DNA from: Apostichopus japonicus
Taxonomy: Eukaryota; Echinodermata; Holothuroidea; Aspidochirotida; Stichopodidae
Assembly: GCF_037975245.1 (NCBI RefSeq)
Contig: NC_092579.1
Span: 2,781,001-2,845,000, forward strand
Length of the DNA stretch: 64,000 nt
Reading direction: 5' to 3'
Shown here: positions 25,901 to 37,400 of the stretch, in pieces
Layout: each line of letters opens with the position of its first letter
Numbering within the stretch: the first letter of the stretch is position 1
Translations under genes and position numbers: made by a program
Notes under the pieces: generated by a model
The model's database searches: none
The model's input: only the letters and a program-made list of their open reading frames with translations
Told to the model about the DNA's origin: nothing

Positions 25901-28900
25901 CAGACTAGCTACCAAACCAGAGGGTAAGTTAGATCAGTGATTGTAGTAGCTCATATACCTCTTTCCATCTCGGTTAAATTCGACTTTAGGCACAAAATAA
26001 TATGTTTACTCTGAGTAGGGAGACTAGCTACCAAACCAGAGGGTAAGTTAGATCAGTGATTCTAGCAGCTCATATACCTCTCTCCATCTCGGTTAAATGG
26101 TGACTTTAGGCACAAAATAATATGTTTACTCTGAGTAGGGAGACTAGCTACCAAACCAGAGGGTAAGTTAGGTCAGTGATTGTAGCAGCTCATATACCTC
26201 TCTCCATCTCATAAACGGTGATTTTAGGCTCAAAATAATATGTTTACTCAGAGTAGGCAGACAACTACCAAACCAGAGGGTAAGTTAGATCAGTGATTGT
26301 AGTAGCTCATATACCTCTCTCCATCTTGTAAACGGTATCAGTGTAGCATGTTAGGATTGGAGGATGTGTTTAAGAGTGAGTATTAGGGCCTAACAGTTAG
26401 GCTAGGTCATAGGCTAATGTTTGTGTGTGTAGTTTGTATTAAACTTTGGATATTGAAAGCCAAGTACAGTACTGTGTTAAGTCTTTATTTGACAGTCTAA
26501 ATCTCACTCACCTGCAATAAATTTCAGATCTTTTGTTTTAACTTCCTGTGGCATCTCTGTTGTTGCATTATAAGAGGTATTCTACATTGACATTATGCAT
26601 TGTGCTAAATAAGAGATTCACAAAAGTAGGGCTGATGTTGCCTGCAGCATATCATGCTTTTTCTATCATTTTAATTTGATATCATTTGATGGTCCAAAAA
26701 CCTTTTCCTTCAATGACTTTCACTCTAGGGGCAGTACTTACCAAGATAATACCGAAGTGGACCAAAGTGGTACATTGGCAGACATGGTACAGACAAGGAT
26801 GGCACCAGAACAACCAAAGGTAACTACAATGGTGCGGGAGGAAAAAAACAAGCTTTAAATATCAACCACTCACATCAGGAGCTTTCTGATAATTTATAGG
26901 AGAAGAAAATGCCAGTGATTTATTTGATTGACTGATTGATTGATTGATTGATTAATTAATTCATTAATTCATTAATTCATTCATATATTCATCCATCCAT
27001 ATATTCATACATTTATTTATGATATGTATTACAACATTATGTTATTGATTGATGTATTATTTACAAAATAATTCTTTGCAAAAGGTTTGTTACTTTCACT
27101 TGTCTCTCTGACCAAAAACAAATCTTTGAGCCAGTGTTAGAAGATAAGTGGAGGTCCTACATGACCAGTTTCTAGCATATTTGATGACAATTTGTAACCA
27201 GGATTTGATTTTCTAGCATTTTTGGAGAAAATATAGATCAATTTATAAAGATAATTTGTTGAAAATTTGAAACTTGTGTTGTGGTCAAAAACTAGGATGC
27301 ATGCAGTAAGCCATAGTTTTAGGTCTGACTAGCAAAGAAATGTGTTTTTTTTTTAATATTAATTACAATGTATTTTTATGTTCTGTGATGCATTGGAAAG
27401 GATTATTTCATACCAGATGAGGTAAGGGATTGCTACTCTGGTGTGCTTCTGAAAACATCCTTTTCTCATGCACCCTCTCTGCTTTTTTCATGTTTCAAAG
27501 AAAGTGTGCTTTATTTCTTGTTGCTTGAAATGCTTCCATCCTATTTTAGGGTTCTGAGACATCTTTAGTTGAAAATGACTTCAAGTTGTTATTACTTCAA
27601 TCAGTCTCAATATCTGTTTGCTGATGAATTTGGAAAACAAACTTCCGAAGTATTCTAAATGCACTCTGACAAGATGGGTTTAATGGAGAAAAGCTGTCGC
27701 ATTAGAAAGCAAAAAATGTATTCCTGTTGCCCTTATGGCACAAACAATTTACCGTAAAATGTGTAAAATGCCACAGAGGAAACCTCTGGAAACACCTGTT
27801 TATTTATTGCAATGGAAGGAAATGACACAATTTCGCAAGCTACATCGGTAAGACCTAGAGAAAGATACTATTCAAGAGGAGGGACCTAAGACAGGCTAGC
27901 CACGAAAGTGAAATTAGTCCTTGGCCTCACGGTGGTAAACAAAACAGAGATTTGATCGGCTCATGATCTGTTGGGTGGGGCTTGCAAATTTTGATTGAAG
28001 TTTGTAAAATCTACGGACTCGTTAAAAAATCTGGCGAATTTTATTCAGCTCAGATAACCCAATAAAAATAATGAATATTGAAATTAAAATTGCATAGAAC
28101 AGGGTCGTTTTCACTGAGCTTTTAGTGCAGTAAGCTGGAAAAGTTTAAATTTCGCAAACAAGTACTGAGACTTTAATTTGCAGTGTTTCTACTCATTTTG
28201 AACTGATGTGTAATTTTTTATGTCATTCATCCATGTTGTTCTATCGAGAGAATTCTCTCAGTTCATTAGTTAGCTTTATTAATAATATCCCCTCCCCCAC
28301 CCTCCTTCCAACTACCCCCTCCCCATAAACCTTCTCTGATCACATCTATCACCGTTTAAGATGCTGTTATGACACAACGATGAGGTACTGCCGTTCACTT
28401 CTCTCTCCTCAGTTTCAAGCAATGTTGCCTAAACTGTCACTGCTTTTTAGTAGTAGATCAATGCTGATGTTGTGTGAGATTTAGTAATATCTTGTCAGAC
28501 AACCAAAAGTATCCTTGCAACTGTTTTCTGAAGTTTTTGACTTCTTCTAAGAAAGCTGAGGTTGTCTGAGAGACAACATTTTGTAAATTGCTGGTATTCA
28601 TAATAATAAATGAGCAATGCTATTATAACAACCCCCTGCCTTCTCAACACTGTATATCACCATGGATATTATTGGATGCTAAAGACAATCTTTGAAGTTC
28701 TTTCCCTGGTCTGTCTTTTTTGCAATGTTGTGTTGGCATATTTCTTCCTCCAGAATTCTCTCTTTTTTTGGTGGCATGGGTGCTTTCTGGATCTGAAATT
28801 TTGCTTTGAGCAGTTATTGTATTTAAAGTGGAACATTTGTATTCAAGCATAAAATGTATACTCTGAAAATAAGTGTTTGTTTCTTTTGCTGTCACATCTG

Positions 28901-31496
28901 ATGATTGAATGCTTTGAAGAACGATCCACTAATATTCAAAAACTAATATCTTTGATCTCTTTCACTTTCATATCACATGTATCTAGGCTCAGTCTAATTT
29001 ACATATCATATTCTGGGCTAAGAGTTGTTAGTAGTGAATAATACTAATTACCAGCCTATGGCATCCATGGGTTAAATTTGGGAAGAACTGCTTCAAAGCA
29101 CCCATGTAAGAAAATGCAATTACTACAGATGTGAAAAGGAGCCAGTCTGGTTGGAAAGTGCACCTGGAGTGTTCATTTTAATTCAGAATGAATTAATGAG
29201 TGTTAAGTTTCAATAGCTTTCAGGGTGTTTTAGATGTTAAAGTCAAGCAAAGTTTGTCTCATTTCTTGAATTTCTTATGTTTTAAAAGTTTTAATTCATT
29301 AATTTAGTTTGCCCTTCCCATCTTATCATCCTTATCATCATGTTCCTCAGTCTGTTATCAACCTCGTCAAAAATTTCTTCTCTCCCCTGTTGACTAATTT
29401 TCTTATGCCATAACTAAGGGATCTAGAAACATTGTTTGGTTATCTTACAAATATGGTTGTTTACAAAATGTGTGGATGTGTTTTCCATTTTTTTTTTGGC
29501 AAAAAATTGTAAAGGTAGGACTAAAGAGATACATGCAATATTTGCAACATCAAATAGGGATGTATTCTATATTTCAGAAAAAATAAGTTAGAATTAAAAT
29601 GAAAATAAAAAATAAAAAAATTTGAAAATCCAAGGAAACTCTCTTGAGGAGACTTTTAATGTGATCATATGGTTAGTTTATCTCATTTATAAGACATCTT
29701 CATCCCAGAAGCTAGTTTGTTGATTTTCTCAGTTTAGGTCAGATTCTGTGGATGTATCAGAGAGCTCATGGTACAGTATGGTCTCTGCTTTGCTAAACTA
29801 TTGCAAGAATCCGATCATTGCTATAGAGTTTTTAGACTAAATAATATTAGAGAAAAAGTTGAAAAGTGGAGAAGAAGCCCTTAATAATTAATGATTGATC
29901 CATTTTTCTTCTTTCTCTGTTTTCTCTTTAAAGGCGACAGGTCAAGGTCTAGATGACGTAGAAGCCTGGCTGACAGCAAGTGACCTGGTAAATTGACTCA
30001 TCTTTTTATCTCAAAATGTTTGGTTTTTGACAGCATTTGGTAAATTTGATTTCATAGACGGACTGTGATAGTTTGTATAGGTATTGGGTTCACCTTTCTT
30101 TAAGATCTGTTAAACAACTTTGATCAATATTTTTTTAATTGGTTCAGCTTTGATGAGGATAAAATTGACCAATCAATTCATAAACGAGCAACATTTGCAT
30201 CTCACCAAATATATAGAGAAAACAAGGGAGAGGAATGTGGGTGTGGAGTCGGGGGGGGGGGGGTCGGGGGGTTGTGAGGTGGCAACAGATAATGACAAAA
30301 TGATGGGAGAAAGAAGGAATTTTGTCAAAATTAAATTTTATTTATTTAATGGATGGTTACGTTTATACAAAGATCTCTGTTTTTCTGATTAGTGGGACAA
30401 GGCTTTACATGAAAAGAACTTTTGAGTATTGAGAGATCCCATTGTTATATAATTCATTAAAATTTTAGGGAGAAATTTGTTTGATCTCTCATACCAGATG
30501 CGGAAGAAGTGGTTTTAGATTGTATCAATTAATTATAAGATTTATATATGATAAACTAGATAAAAGGTTTCATTTCAGTCAGTTAATATACTGCCGTACA
30601 ATTTTTGGCGCTGTTGCTTAAAGCAACTCTTCTCGTCATAGTAAATGAAAAGAAAAGATATAAACAGATGTATTCTTGAGGAAAGAAAGATATCTGAAGT
30701 AAAAGTGTGTTGTTTCACCTTGCAGAGCAAATTTGACCTACTTGATGGTTGAATTTTGTTTGTTTTTTCCCCTCCTCTCCAGAGCAAACCAGCTGATACC
30801 CTAGCAGCAGCGAACATCAATCAGAGTGCCGATGGAGGAATCTCCAGTACAGGTCAGTTAACATTAGGGGATGGGGGAGGGGATGGGGGATTGGGAGAGG
30901 GGAATGGGAGAGGGGGATGGGGAGGGGCAATGGGAGAGGGGCAATGGGAGAGGGGCAATGGGAGAGGGGCAATGGGAGAGGGGCAATGGGAGAGGGGCAA
31001 TGGGAGAGGGGCAATGGGAGAGGGGCAGTGGGAGAGGGGCAATGGGAGAGGGGCAATGGGAGAGGGGAAATGGGAGAGGGGCAATGGGAGAGGGGGATGG
31101 GGGAGGGGAATGGGGAGGGGACTGGTGGAGGGAAAATGGGGAGGGGAATGGAAAAGGGTGAAGGTGGAATGGAAAAGGGTGAAGGTAGAATGGAAAAGGG
31201 GAATTAGAATGGGGGAGGGGGAGGGGTAAGGTGGATCGGTGAAGGGGGATGGGAAAGGGGGAGGTGGAAAAGAAGCTCATACATTGGTAAACCAAGACTA
31301 CCTCATGTTAAAATTAGTAAAAATCGTGCAATTCAAATGTTTTTTCTTCTTCCTTTTCCCCTCAGAGTTTGATAAATTTCTTCAAGAACGGGCGAAGGCA
31401 GCTGATACGCTACCAGAGAGAGCGCCAGTTCCAAATAACAGATCTGGAAGGCAATTACAAATGGAGGAATCAGAGAATACAATGTTTGCTCTCTGA
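10850..31496 (+). CDS. TOM1-family endosomal adaptor (TOM1/TOM1L2-like), complete, 15 coding exons
   Basis: TOM1 proteins bind ubiquitinated cargo on endosomes and link it to clathrin, Tollip and myosin VI. Coding exons: 10850-10904, 12367-12451, 17329-17407, 19476-19598, 20246-20404, 21015-21074, 21507-21716, 23272-23350, 23847-24004, 24341-24452, 25311-25443, 26729-26819, 29934-29987, 30783-30852 and 31366-31496. They join in frame to 532 codons plus TGA. Residues about 15-150 are the VHS domain ([17 protein letters not shown]). Residues about 205-310 are the GAT domain. Then follow a Pro/Gln-rich linker, a clathrin-box-like LIDFGEP, a myosin VI-binding-like DDVEAWL, and a terminal [14 protein letters not shown]...MFAL close to vertebrate TOM1. 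Length is near the usual ~490-510. A single invertebrate gene may represent both TOM1 and TOM1L2. Confidence 0.94.
12367..12451 (+). CDS. TOM1 exon 2 (VHS helix 1-2)
   Basis: Acceptor CTATAG, donor GTAAGT. It encodes [20 protein letters not shown] and DIINETDEG, nearly identical to vertebrate TOM1. Confidence 0.95.
13939..14105 (+). repeat. Tandem repeat, about 5 units of 36-40 bp
   Basis: Five imperfect units carry the core GCAGACCTACAGTATTGGTATA. They lie in TOM1 intron 2 and no splice boundary of the gene is included. Confidence 0.8.
14821..15389. mobile_element. Long palindromic MITE with exact TTAA target duplication
   Basis: Left end AGGATTGGTTCAG follows TTAA at 14817-14820. The right end is its complement and is followed by TTAA at 15390-15393. 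The symmetry continues deep inside: arms carrying ATGTCACATCCTCAC (near 14993) and a matching inverted arm near 15215, plus GTTAAGGAGATAT near 14912 matched in reverse near 15290. There is no ORF. Piggy-Bac-like or Kolobok-like non-autonomous element, inferred from the TTAA target. Confidence 0.8.
17329..17407 (+). CDS. TOM1 exon 3 (VHS)
   Basis: Acceptor TTACAG, donor GTAAGT. It encodes [18 protein letters not shown] and VMYTLT, and ends in phase 0. Confidence 0.95.
17408..19475 (+). other. TOM1 intron 3 (2.1 kb)
   Basis: No exon or RNA gene recognised. It holds a poly(T) tract near 17595 and a short GT-rich stretch near 17750-17790. The remainder appears unique AT-rich intron. Confidence 0.6.
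19476..19598 (+). CDS. TOM1 exon 4 (VHS)
   Basis: Acceptor CCTTAG, donor GTAATG, 123 bp, phase 0. It encodes [16 protein letters not shown], the most conserved VHS segment, to NPPTVVQ. Confidence 0.95.
20246..20404 (+). CDS. TOM1 exon 5 (end of VHS)
   Basis: Acceptor CATAG, donor GTAAGT, 159 bp, phase 0. It encodes [37 protein letters not shown] and the SPIITPIR segment that closes the VHS region. Confidence 0.95.
21015..21074 (+). CDS. TOM1 exon 6 (linker)
   Basis: 60 bp, phase 0. Acceptor TTTTAG, donor GTAGGT. It encodes a short Pro-rich linker, [20 protein letters not shown], between VHS and GAT. Confidence 0.85.
21507..21716 (+). CDS. TOM1 exon 7 (Pro-rich linker and GAT start)
   Basis: Acceptor TTCCAG, donor GTGAGA, 210 bp, phase 0. 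The first 30 residues are Pro/Ala-rich. Then [19 protein letters not shown] and [15 protein letters not shown] start the GAT three-helix bundle. Confidence 0.95.
21717..23271 (+). other. TOM1 intron 7 (1.6 kb)
   Basis: Nothing coding was recognised. There is a short local repeat of TATCCTGTATTATTA near 23120-23165 and no other structure. Confidence 0.55.
23272..23350 (+). CDS. TOM1 exon 8 (GAT helix 2)
   Basis: Acceptor TATAG, donor GTGAGG. It encodes [20 protein letters not shown], almost the vertebrate GAT sequence. Confidence 0.95.
23847..24004 (+). CDS. TOM1 exon 9 (GAT helix 3 and linker)
   Basis: Acceptor CCGCAG, donor GTAAGT. It encodes [20 protein letters not shown] and ERYRQ, which ends the GAT ubiquitin-binding bundle, then a Pro/Ser/Gln linker. 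Confidence 0.95.
24341..24452 (+). CDS. TOM1 exon 10 (clathrin-box-like motif)
   Basis: Acceptor GTTTAG, donor GTAGGT. It encodes [20 protein letters not shown]. The LIDFGEP stretch corresponds to the LIDLG clathrin-box-like motif of TOM1. Confidence 0.9.
24453..25310 (+). other. TOM1 intron 10 with a dispersed GGTCAAAGGTCA-type repeat
   Basis: About 24765-25175 carries GGTCAAAGGTCA-like words and CTTGTAAACATGATATCTCC / CTTGTAAACTTGATATCCC. The same wording returns near 51655-51740 (CTTGTAAACAGGACATCCC) in the ALDH gene. It is likely a dispersed, diverged repeat of unknown class. Confidence 0.45.
25311..25443 (+). CDS. TOM1 exon 11, whose 3' end founds a tandem array
   Basis: Acceptor ATGACAG, donor GTAAGT. 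It encodes [15 protein letters not shown] and [27 protein letters not shown] matches EFDMFAQTR of TOM1. Its last bases and donor are repeated seven more times just downstream. Confidence 0.9.
25430..26340 (+). repeat. Tandem array of about 120-bp units copying the TOM1 exon 11 end and donor
   Basis: After exon 11, its boundary ACCAAACCAGAGG|GTAAGT recurs about every 120 bases (near 25441, 25561, 25681, 25801, 25921, 26040, 26160 and 26279). Each unit holds a diverged copy of the exon tail (AATGGTGACTTT...ATGTTTACTCTGAG) with an added AGGCACAAAATA-like insertion, a consensus donor and about 60 bases of intron. Eight nearly identical donors thus lie in a row. Units differ at only a few positions, so the array is young or homogenised. 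Confidence 0.93.
26729..26819 (+). CDS. TOM1 exon 12
   Basis: Acceptor CTCTAG, donor GTAACT. It encodes [20 protein letters not shown] and TRMAPEQPK. The frame fits exon 11 spliced at its first donor (25444). Splicing from later copies of that donor would add array sequence. Confidence 0.85.
26820..29933 (+). other. TOM1 intron 12 (3.1 kb)
   Basis: A tetranucleotide microsatellite (GATT/AATT/CATT) runs about 26925-27000. The rest is AT-rich with no recognisable exon, RNA gene or mobile element. The ORFs near 28610-28895 overlap on opposite strands and show no domain. Confidence 0.6.
29934..29987 (+). CDS. TOM1 exon 13 (myosin VI-binding-like motif)
   Basis: 54 bp, phase 0, acceptor TTTAAAG, donor GTAAAT. 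It encodes [24 protein letters not shown] corresponds to the IExWL motif of TOM1 that binds myosin VI. Confidence 0.88.
30783..30852 (+). CDS. TOM1 exon 14
   Basis: Acceptor CTCCAG, donor GTCAGT. It encodes [20 protein letters not shown] and SST. A G-rich minisatellite begins about 20 bases after the donor. Confidence 0.85.
30868..31260 (+). repeat. G-rich minisatellite, 14-bp unit GGGCAATGGGAGAG
   Basis: About a dozen near-perfect 14-bp units occupy 30925-31095, flanked by more degenerate GGGGA/GGAATGGAAAAGG repeats. It begins about 20 bases after the TOM1 exon 14 donor. The coding strand has runs of 3-5 G at regular spacing, so the transcript could form G-quadruplexes. Long ORFs on both strands here are repeat artefacts. 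Confidence 0.93.
31366..31496 (+). CDS. TOM1 exon 15 (C terminus and stop)
   Basis: Acceptor CCTCAG. It encodes [18 protein letters not shown] and ends SENTMFAL then TGA at 31494-31496. Vertebrate TOM1 also ends in an acidic stretch followed by LFAL. Confidence 0.95.
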
Positions 31497-34400
31497 GAGA
31501 AATCTTTACATAGCATAGCAAACAAAAATTATAATTAAATCCACTGGTGAACCATTAGGTAACACAGCAGCAACCATTTCATGTATAATAATTAAAAGGA
31601 GTTTCTGGTGGCTTCAGTTGATTGTTTCACAAATTTTTGGAAATATTTTCTGAATCTGTATGTGAAAACCACTGTTAGGGACAAAATATTGAGATTGGGA
31701 TTTCAACTAGCAGTGTGGAATAATTTTCTCTTCAGTATGATTTTCACATTGTTTGTCACTAGAGAACCCTTTTCACATTTCTATAACAGGCATGAGCTTT
31801 TTCCCCGAATTCGCAGAATATCCGTGATTTCTTTTCTACCTCGGTGACAAAAACTATTATCCTAACACACTGTAGCATATGCAAACTGGAGCCAATACCA
31901 CAATTTTTGCAAAGTTCTGTGATTTTGTTTTTACCCCTGGCTCATCCCTGCTATAAAGAGAGGATTCTGTGGATTCCTAAACAACACAAATCATTATTGC
32001 CAAGAGAAAAAAATAGATATTTTGAAATTTAAGGGAAAAAAGGAAAAAAAGTAAATTTTGCCATTGAAAGTCTCATTTGCCTTCTATTAAAAAACTGAGA
32101 TATAGTTAAAATTAAGGTAAAAGGCATTCTTGTTCTTTCTCATTCATGTTTTTGTTTTGCCTTTTTGTTCAATCACAATGCAATGAACTGTTGTGAATTA
32201 AGATCTGGGTACATTTTATGTGCAATGAATGTAAGAAAATGTCCTTATGATATGACCCACATCTCACACCAGAGGATTTTCCTTCTGTGAGAACATATTT
32301 TGGTCGCCATGGTAATATGTGGGGATGAAAATTTTTTTGGTGGTGTAGCAAATTCAATGCTGTTCACTGCTGACAGCCATGCTTTTTACATTTTTACGAC
32401 AAGAGCGTAGCAGTGTGTGTATATATATGTTTGTATAGAACAAAATTGTCAGAGCAACACTGGGCATGAGGCCTGATTACAGGAATAAAGTGTACAACCA
32501 AAAAATTTATCAATTGTTTGATCATTTTGTAAAAGGCGAATAGGTAAATAAAAAATTTGCATGCTTATGTAACAAACACAAAGGGTCAGTGCACAATTAA
32601 TTACTTTGATTGATATGTTCGATAAGAAAGCCAAAGGAAGCCAAAGCAAAAGCCAAAGGAGATTCTGTATCATGAAGATATTAGGACAAAGGTGTGATTG
32701 AATTTGGCAAAAGGTGTGCCCAATGGTCAAGGGGAATGCCTAGGGCACCCTGTGGGGGCCCTACTACACCACGGTAATATAGACACATTCTTACCAACAA
32801 ACAACTTATCTGGTTTAAACTTGGGAATAGCTTCCATATATTTTCAAACTGAAAATATGATGTAGGTGTAGGACGGTAGAGAGGAATCTTTGGAGAGAGT
32901 GGGACCATTTTATTCCCAAGGTCCTTTAATTACCTTGTGAGTAACAAATTTTATTTGGAGTAAACTTGATATAGATATCTTGGAATCAGAAAGGGGAAGG
33001 TGATCAGAATACCTTGGCGATCACAGATAAATGTTTAAGTACTCCCCATTACACAACTATTATTACGTAGTATTCATGCCTTTCCATTTCTACAGTTTTT
33101 TTTTTTTCATTTTGTTGATGCATACACAAGTAGCCAATAGAATGCATCCAAATATCAATTCCATTATATTTCATACCCTACCTTTAAATCTTATTAACAT
33201 GTTTTGTGTATATCAAGTATTTTTGTAATATTTTGACCTAAAAAGCTTTTAAGCAATCACAGCTATTGCTAACTGTTTGTGTTACCAGCATTTTCGCCAA
33301 ACTTTGTGGGTAGATTTTGGGAACAACCAGGTGTTGGGTGAAAGAGTGGATGAGGGTGGGAAGGACTTCAATAAAAATAAATTAAGCTTGCCGGCAATCA
33401 TGAGATCATTCCATGTGATAAATAATTAAACAAAAACAATGGTTGGTTTTATATGTTGATGCTCATTTTTGTTTCCATGGTTACTTGGCAATAGCTAAGT
33501 ATGTTAATACTCACACTTTTAAGATGCTATTCACATTACTGGAAGAAAATATTGTGGAATATTTCCAATAACACATTTTGTAACTCTGGAGGAATTGATC
33601 ACTTTATGAGCTTGTGTGCTGTATCACAAATTTGGAATTCCCTTTTTTTTTCTTTTCTTTTTTTCTTGTGGGTAGTTGATGTATAAATTAATACAAATGA
33701 AGTACCTACCATTTATCATGTAACTGTTGTATGTTGAATGTTCTCAAGTCTAATTCTGCACTTTGGTCGATATATTTCATAGCCAGCTGTCAGTTGTAAT
33801 TACCCAACTTGGATCTCCTACTATGGATACATTTTCGCAGGTTTCAAGAATTTAAATCTCTACGCAGTAGCATGATAAAATCATGGCATGTCATAGTGTT
33901 CTTTATTTTTAATTCTGGATAGACTGGGTTTTCATTTTCATCTCGATTGGATATTTTAATCCCTGTAATAAAATTAGCATATTGTTACTTGACAACAACT
34001 TGGTACTTGTGGTCTTGGCTAGGTGTGTCACCATAGGATTGGTTAAGTCCTCGTTTGAGTTCTATGTAGCTTAAAGAAATGGTCCTTTTGTTGTTATGAT
34101 TTAAAACATGTTAATTCTTATATCTGTGCTTGGATTTATAATGAAAGTGCCAATTAGCAAATAGTTTCCTTAAAGTGTAAATATGAATCTGTATTTGCCA
34201 ATTTAGGTATGTATGGTATGTGAGTAAATTCAATTTACCCTCCACCAACATCTGCAACCAGTTGGGACAATCTCCTATATACTGTACTTACATGTCATGC
34301 TTTAAAGCACTTGTACTGACAGTATGAGCAGTATGAACATCCAACAGTATGAACGTTCAATAGTATGAACATCCTGTTTCTATCATATAACAGTTAGGAA

Positions 34401-37400
34401 CTGTTCATACTGTCAGTAAGAGTGCTTTAACGCATGATATGAGGACAGTATAGTGTGGTATTAGCATTAGAATCAGATAAAGGTTAAAAACTGTTTATAC
34501 TGTCAGTAAGAGTGCTTTAAAGCATGATATGAGAGGACAGTATACCGTAGCAAGGTGTATTACTATGTTTCGCATTACAAAATTGTCCCAAAAGGCTGAC
34601 AACATGTGACAGTGATTCATGCATATTCATGAACACACACACAACAAACAGATTGTTAATACTGTGTAGCACTTTGGCACTTTAAAGAACCCTTTCCAGA
34701 CTTAGATCAAGGAAGGCCTATTTGGTTCGTAAATGTTGCATTAAGCACTTTGTTACACTTTGATCTATTTTTGAACAACTTAAAATGATGATTTGCTGGA
34801 AAGCAGTTGTAGCAGAAAGACAGTTTTCTTTATTCTTGATACATTTAAACAAGTACATATTAAAATGCATAGTGCAGAGACATAAAGTGCACTTATCTAA
34901 GTCATCAACATGCTTTGTATTTTAGCCCTTTTGCTTCTTTTTCCCAGTTCAAATTTGCATTCCAAATATCTACCGATTGTATGTTTGTCAGTAAAGACCT
35001 GAAGCTCAAAAAGGAAACTATAATAGAAGTTTTTTATCATATTATTCTTCAATTAAGGGAGAAAATGTTACACAAATCATTATCTATTCTATTACTTTAT
35101 CTCTCAGTAAATTAAAATATCCTTTCATTTGTAGGGGAGCAAGTGCGAAGCATTTAACAGATATTTTTGTTACTATTCCCTTAAGATTTGATCGAGTCAT
35201 TACAGCTCGGGCAAATACAGTGATATGAATTTGAAAGTGTTAAGAATCTATAGCATACCTTGCTTGAAATTAAATTTGGGGTTGTGAGCTTTCTCATATT
35301 GTAACAAACCCAAACCCCTTTAAATTCCCTCATCCCAAATGGCAATAGCTCTGCAAGTGTTTAACATATTGATTTCATTATTGCACTACAAACTTTTTGT
35401 TTGAAGTTAAACTGTGAGACAAAAATTCCATGGTTTGTTATTTGATTTAATATGGAGCCTCCTGAATATAAAAGTGGCCTGTAGCAGGTTCAAGTTTCTG
35501 TTTGGATTTGCTGGTTTTGATATTATGGAGTAAGACAAACTTATTTTGGTACAATGGTCGTGAACATGAGTGGGAGGGGTTTGTTTGTGTGTATGTGGGT
35601 GCGTGTGTTGGGGGGGGGGTGGGGGAAGTATCAACTTGCCAATAAAACATCTTTAGTGTATACCTTCAAAGCCAAATTAAAATGATAAGTGGAAAATATT
35701 CAGAAATAATATTAAAATTCTTTGAATGTAAATATTATTGTTCTAGGAGAGGATTAGTTAAACAGTTTTTAAGAAAAAAAGACACTCGAAACCCAGACAA
35801 AATTTTTTATATAAATATTTCCTTTTGAAATTTTTAGTACGAGGTAGGTCGAGGTATTCATTGCAGGCACCAAATCACTTTTGCCAAACTTTTTGATGAG
35901 AAAGCACCATTTATGATATCCTTGTAATGTTTGTCAATGTTTGTTCCTGTTAGTTTTTTTTTAAAAATTTTTTAAGTGTATTTAGTATCATGAGATGTTA
36001 CAGTTTTCCTGATTCCCATCTTGTAACTAGATTATAGTCGAAGATAAATTAACTATTAATGGAACTCTTTTCTTTTCTTTTTAATGTCCATGCATTTTCA
36101 CAGTTATTGCCTAGTGTCTTACAGGTAACTGTAAATATCATTCAGAGATGGGGTTTTTTTTGTAATTGGATAGGGTATTATAAAATGTGAAATATCAATA
36201 TCAAAATTTGTCTTGGTTTCATTGCTTTCTTATACATCCTTGTTATAAGGTTTACACACCATTTGACTTCCATCAACCCATCTATCACCCCCCCCCCACC
36301 CTTCTTCCATTAATCTGTGTTGTTATCTTAAATTATTTTTGACACTTCACCTATGTAACGCCGGGGGAAAGGATGTTCGGTGGTGACATTCCTGGGGGGG
36401 GCGGGGGGTGGGGTGATGTGAGCTCTAGGTCTCTACCGGTGACCACAAGAATGGAATAGACTCTTTGGTTTTAGTTCTAGTCCATGTTTTATATCTGCTA
36501 GCGTGTTCTCCGACACTGTACTAGCGAGCTCTTGTATAGAGCTATTAAAGTAACAACTTCAACTGCTGCAAAAGCAGACAAAAACGTAGCTAAAAGATAA
36601 ATGGAAATCTTGAAGGTGTTGTGATAACTAGTGAAAGTAACGTTGTGTCTTAGAACAATAGATTTCAAGGCTACCCCACGCCCTGAGGGGTCTCCAAATC
36701 TGAGCGGAAGGGTTTGACCAGTTCCGGTGGAGTTAAACTCTAAGGCAGGCCAGCTATGCCAACAGGACATGGCTCTACACATATTTTTTACAACAACATG
36801 ATTTTGATGTTAGTAAGAGATTTGTTTTTAACACAACAGTTAAGTCAAGATGTTTTATTGTTCTCAATATTTTATTGAGAATACAACTGGGGAAGGAGGT
36901 GGACTTGATTCTAATAAAGTTTGTTACAATTCTATACCACTTTTACTTTTTTGGGTAAAATATTTAAATTCAATATCATCAATTAAAGTGGCTTGGGTAT
37001 CTAGTTTAGCAAACAGAACATTTAACGTTATCAATATATAGCCCCCCCCCCCCCAAATATGCTAGAAAGTTGAATAATGGCCAATCATGTTCAGTCTTCA
37101 AGAAACATTTTCAAAGCATCTCCCCTCACTGAGATATCTTAAGATTCTCCAATTCAACCCTTCTTAACATTTTGAATAATATTTTAGCGGTCTTTTAGCA
37201 CCATAGAAAAGTTTAGAGTAATACTGATAACTATCGATGACTTTTATGTCATCTCAGAATAGATGGGGGAAAAAAAATAACATTGGTATGGAGTATCTCA
37301 GTGTTTTTATAAGATTGAAATTCAGCTCTTTGGGTCTTTTCAAAATCTTTCAAACAATGGCTTCATTAGACATAGATAAGGGAGTTGACATCAACATTTA

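Noticed and set aside
30756-31295. Several ORFs up to 157 codons on both strands
   Set aside because: They are produced by the 14-bp minisatellite, which is open in all frames. Only 30783-30852 is a real exon.
36498-36782. 94-codon minus-strand ORF
   Set aside because: It could be a real small protein, but no family, signal or neighbouring exon supports it.
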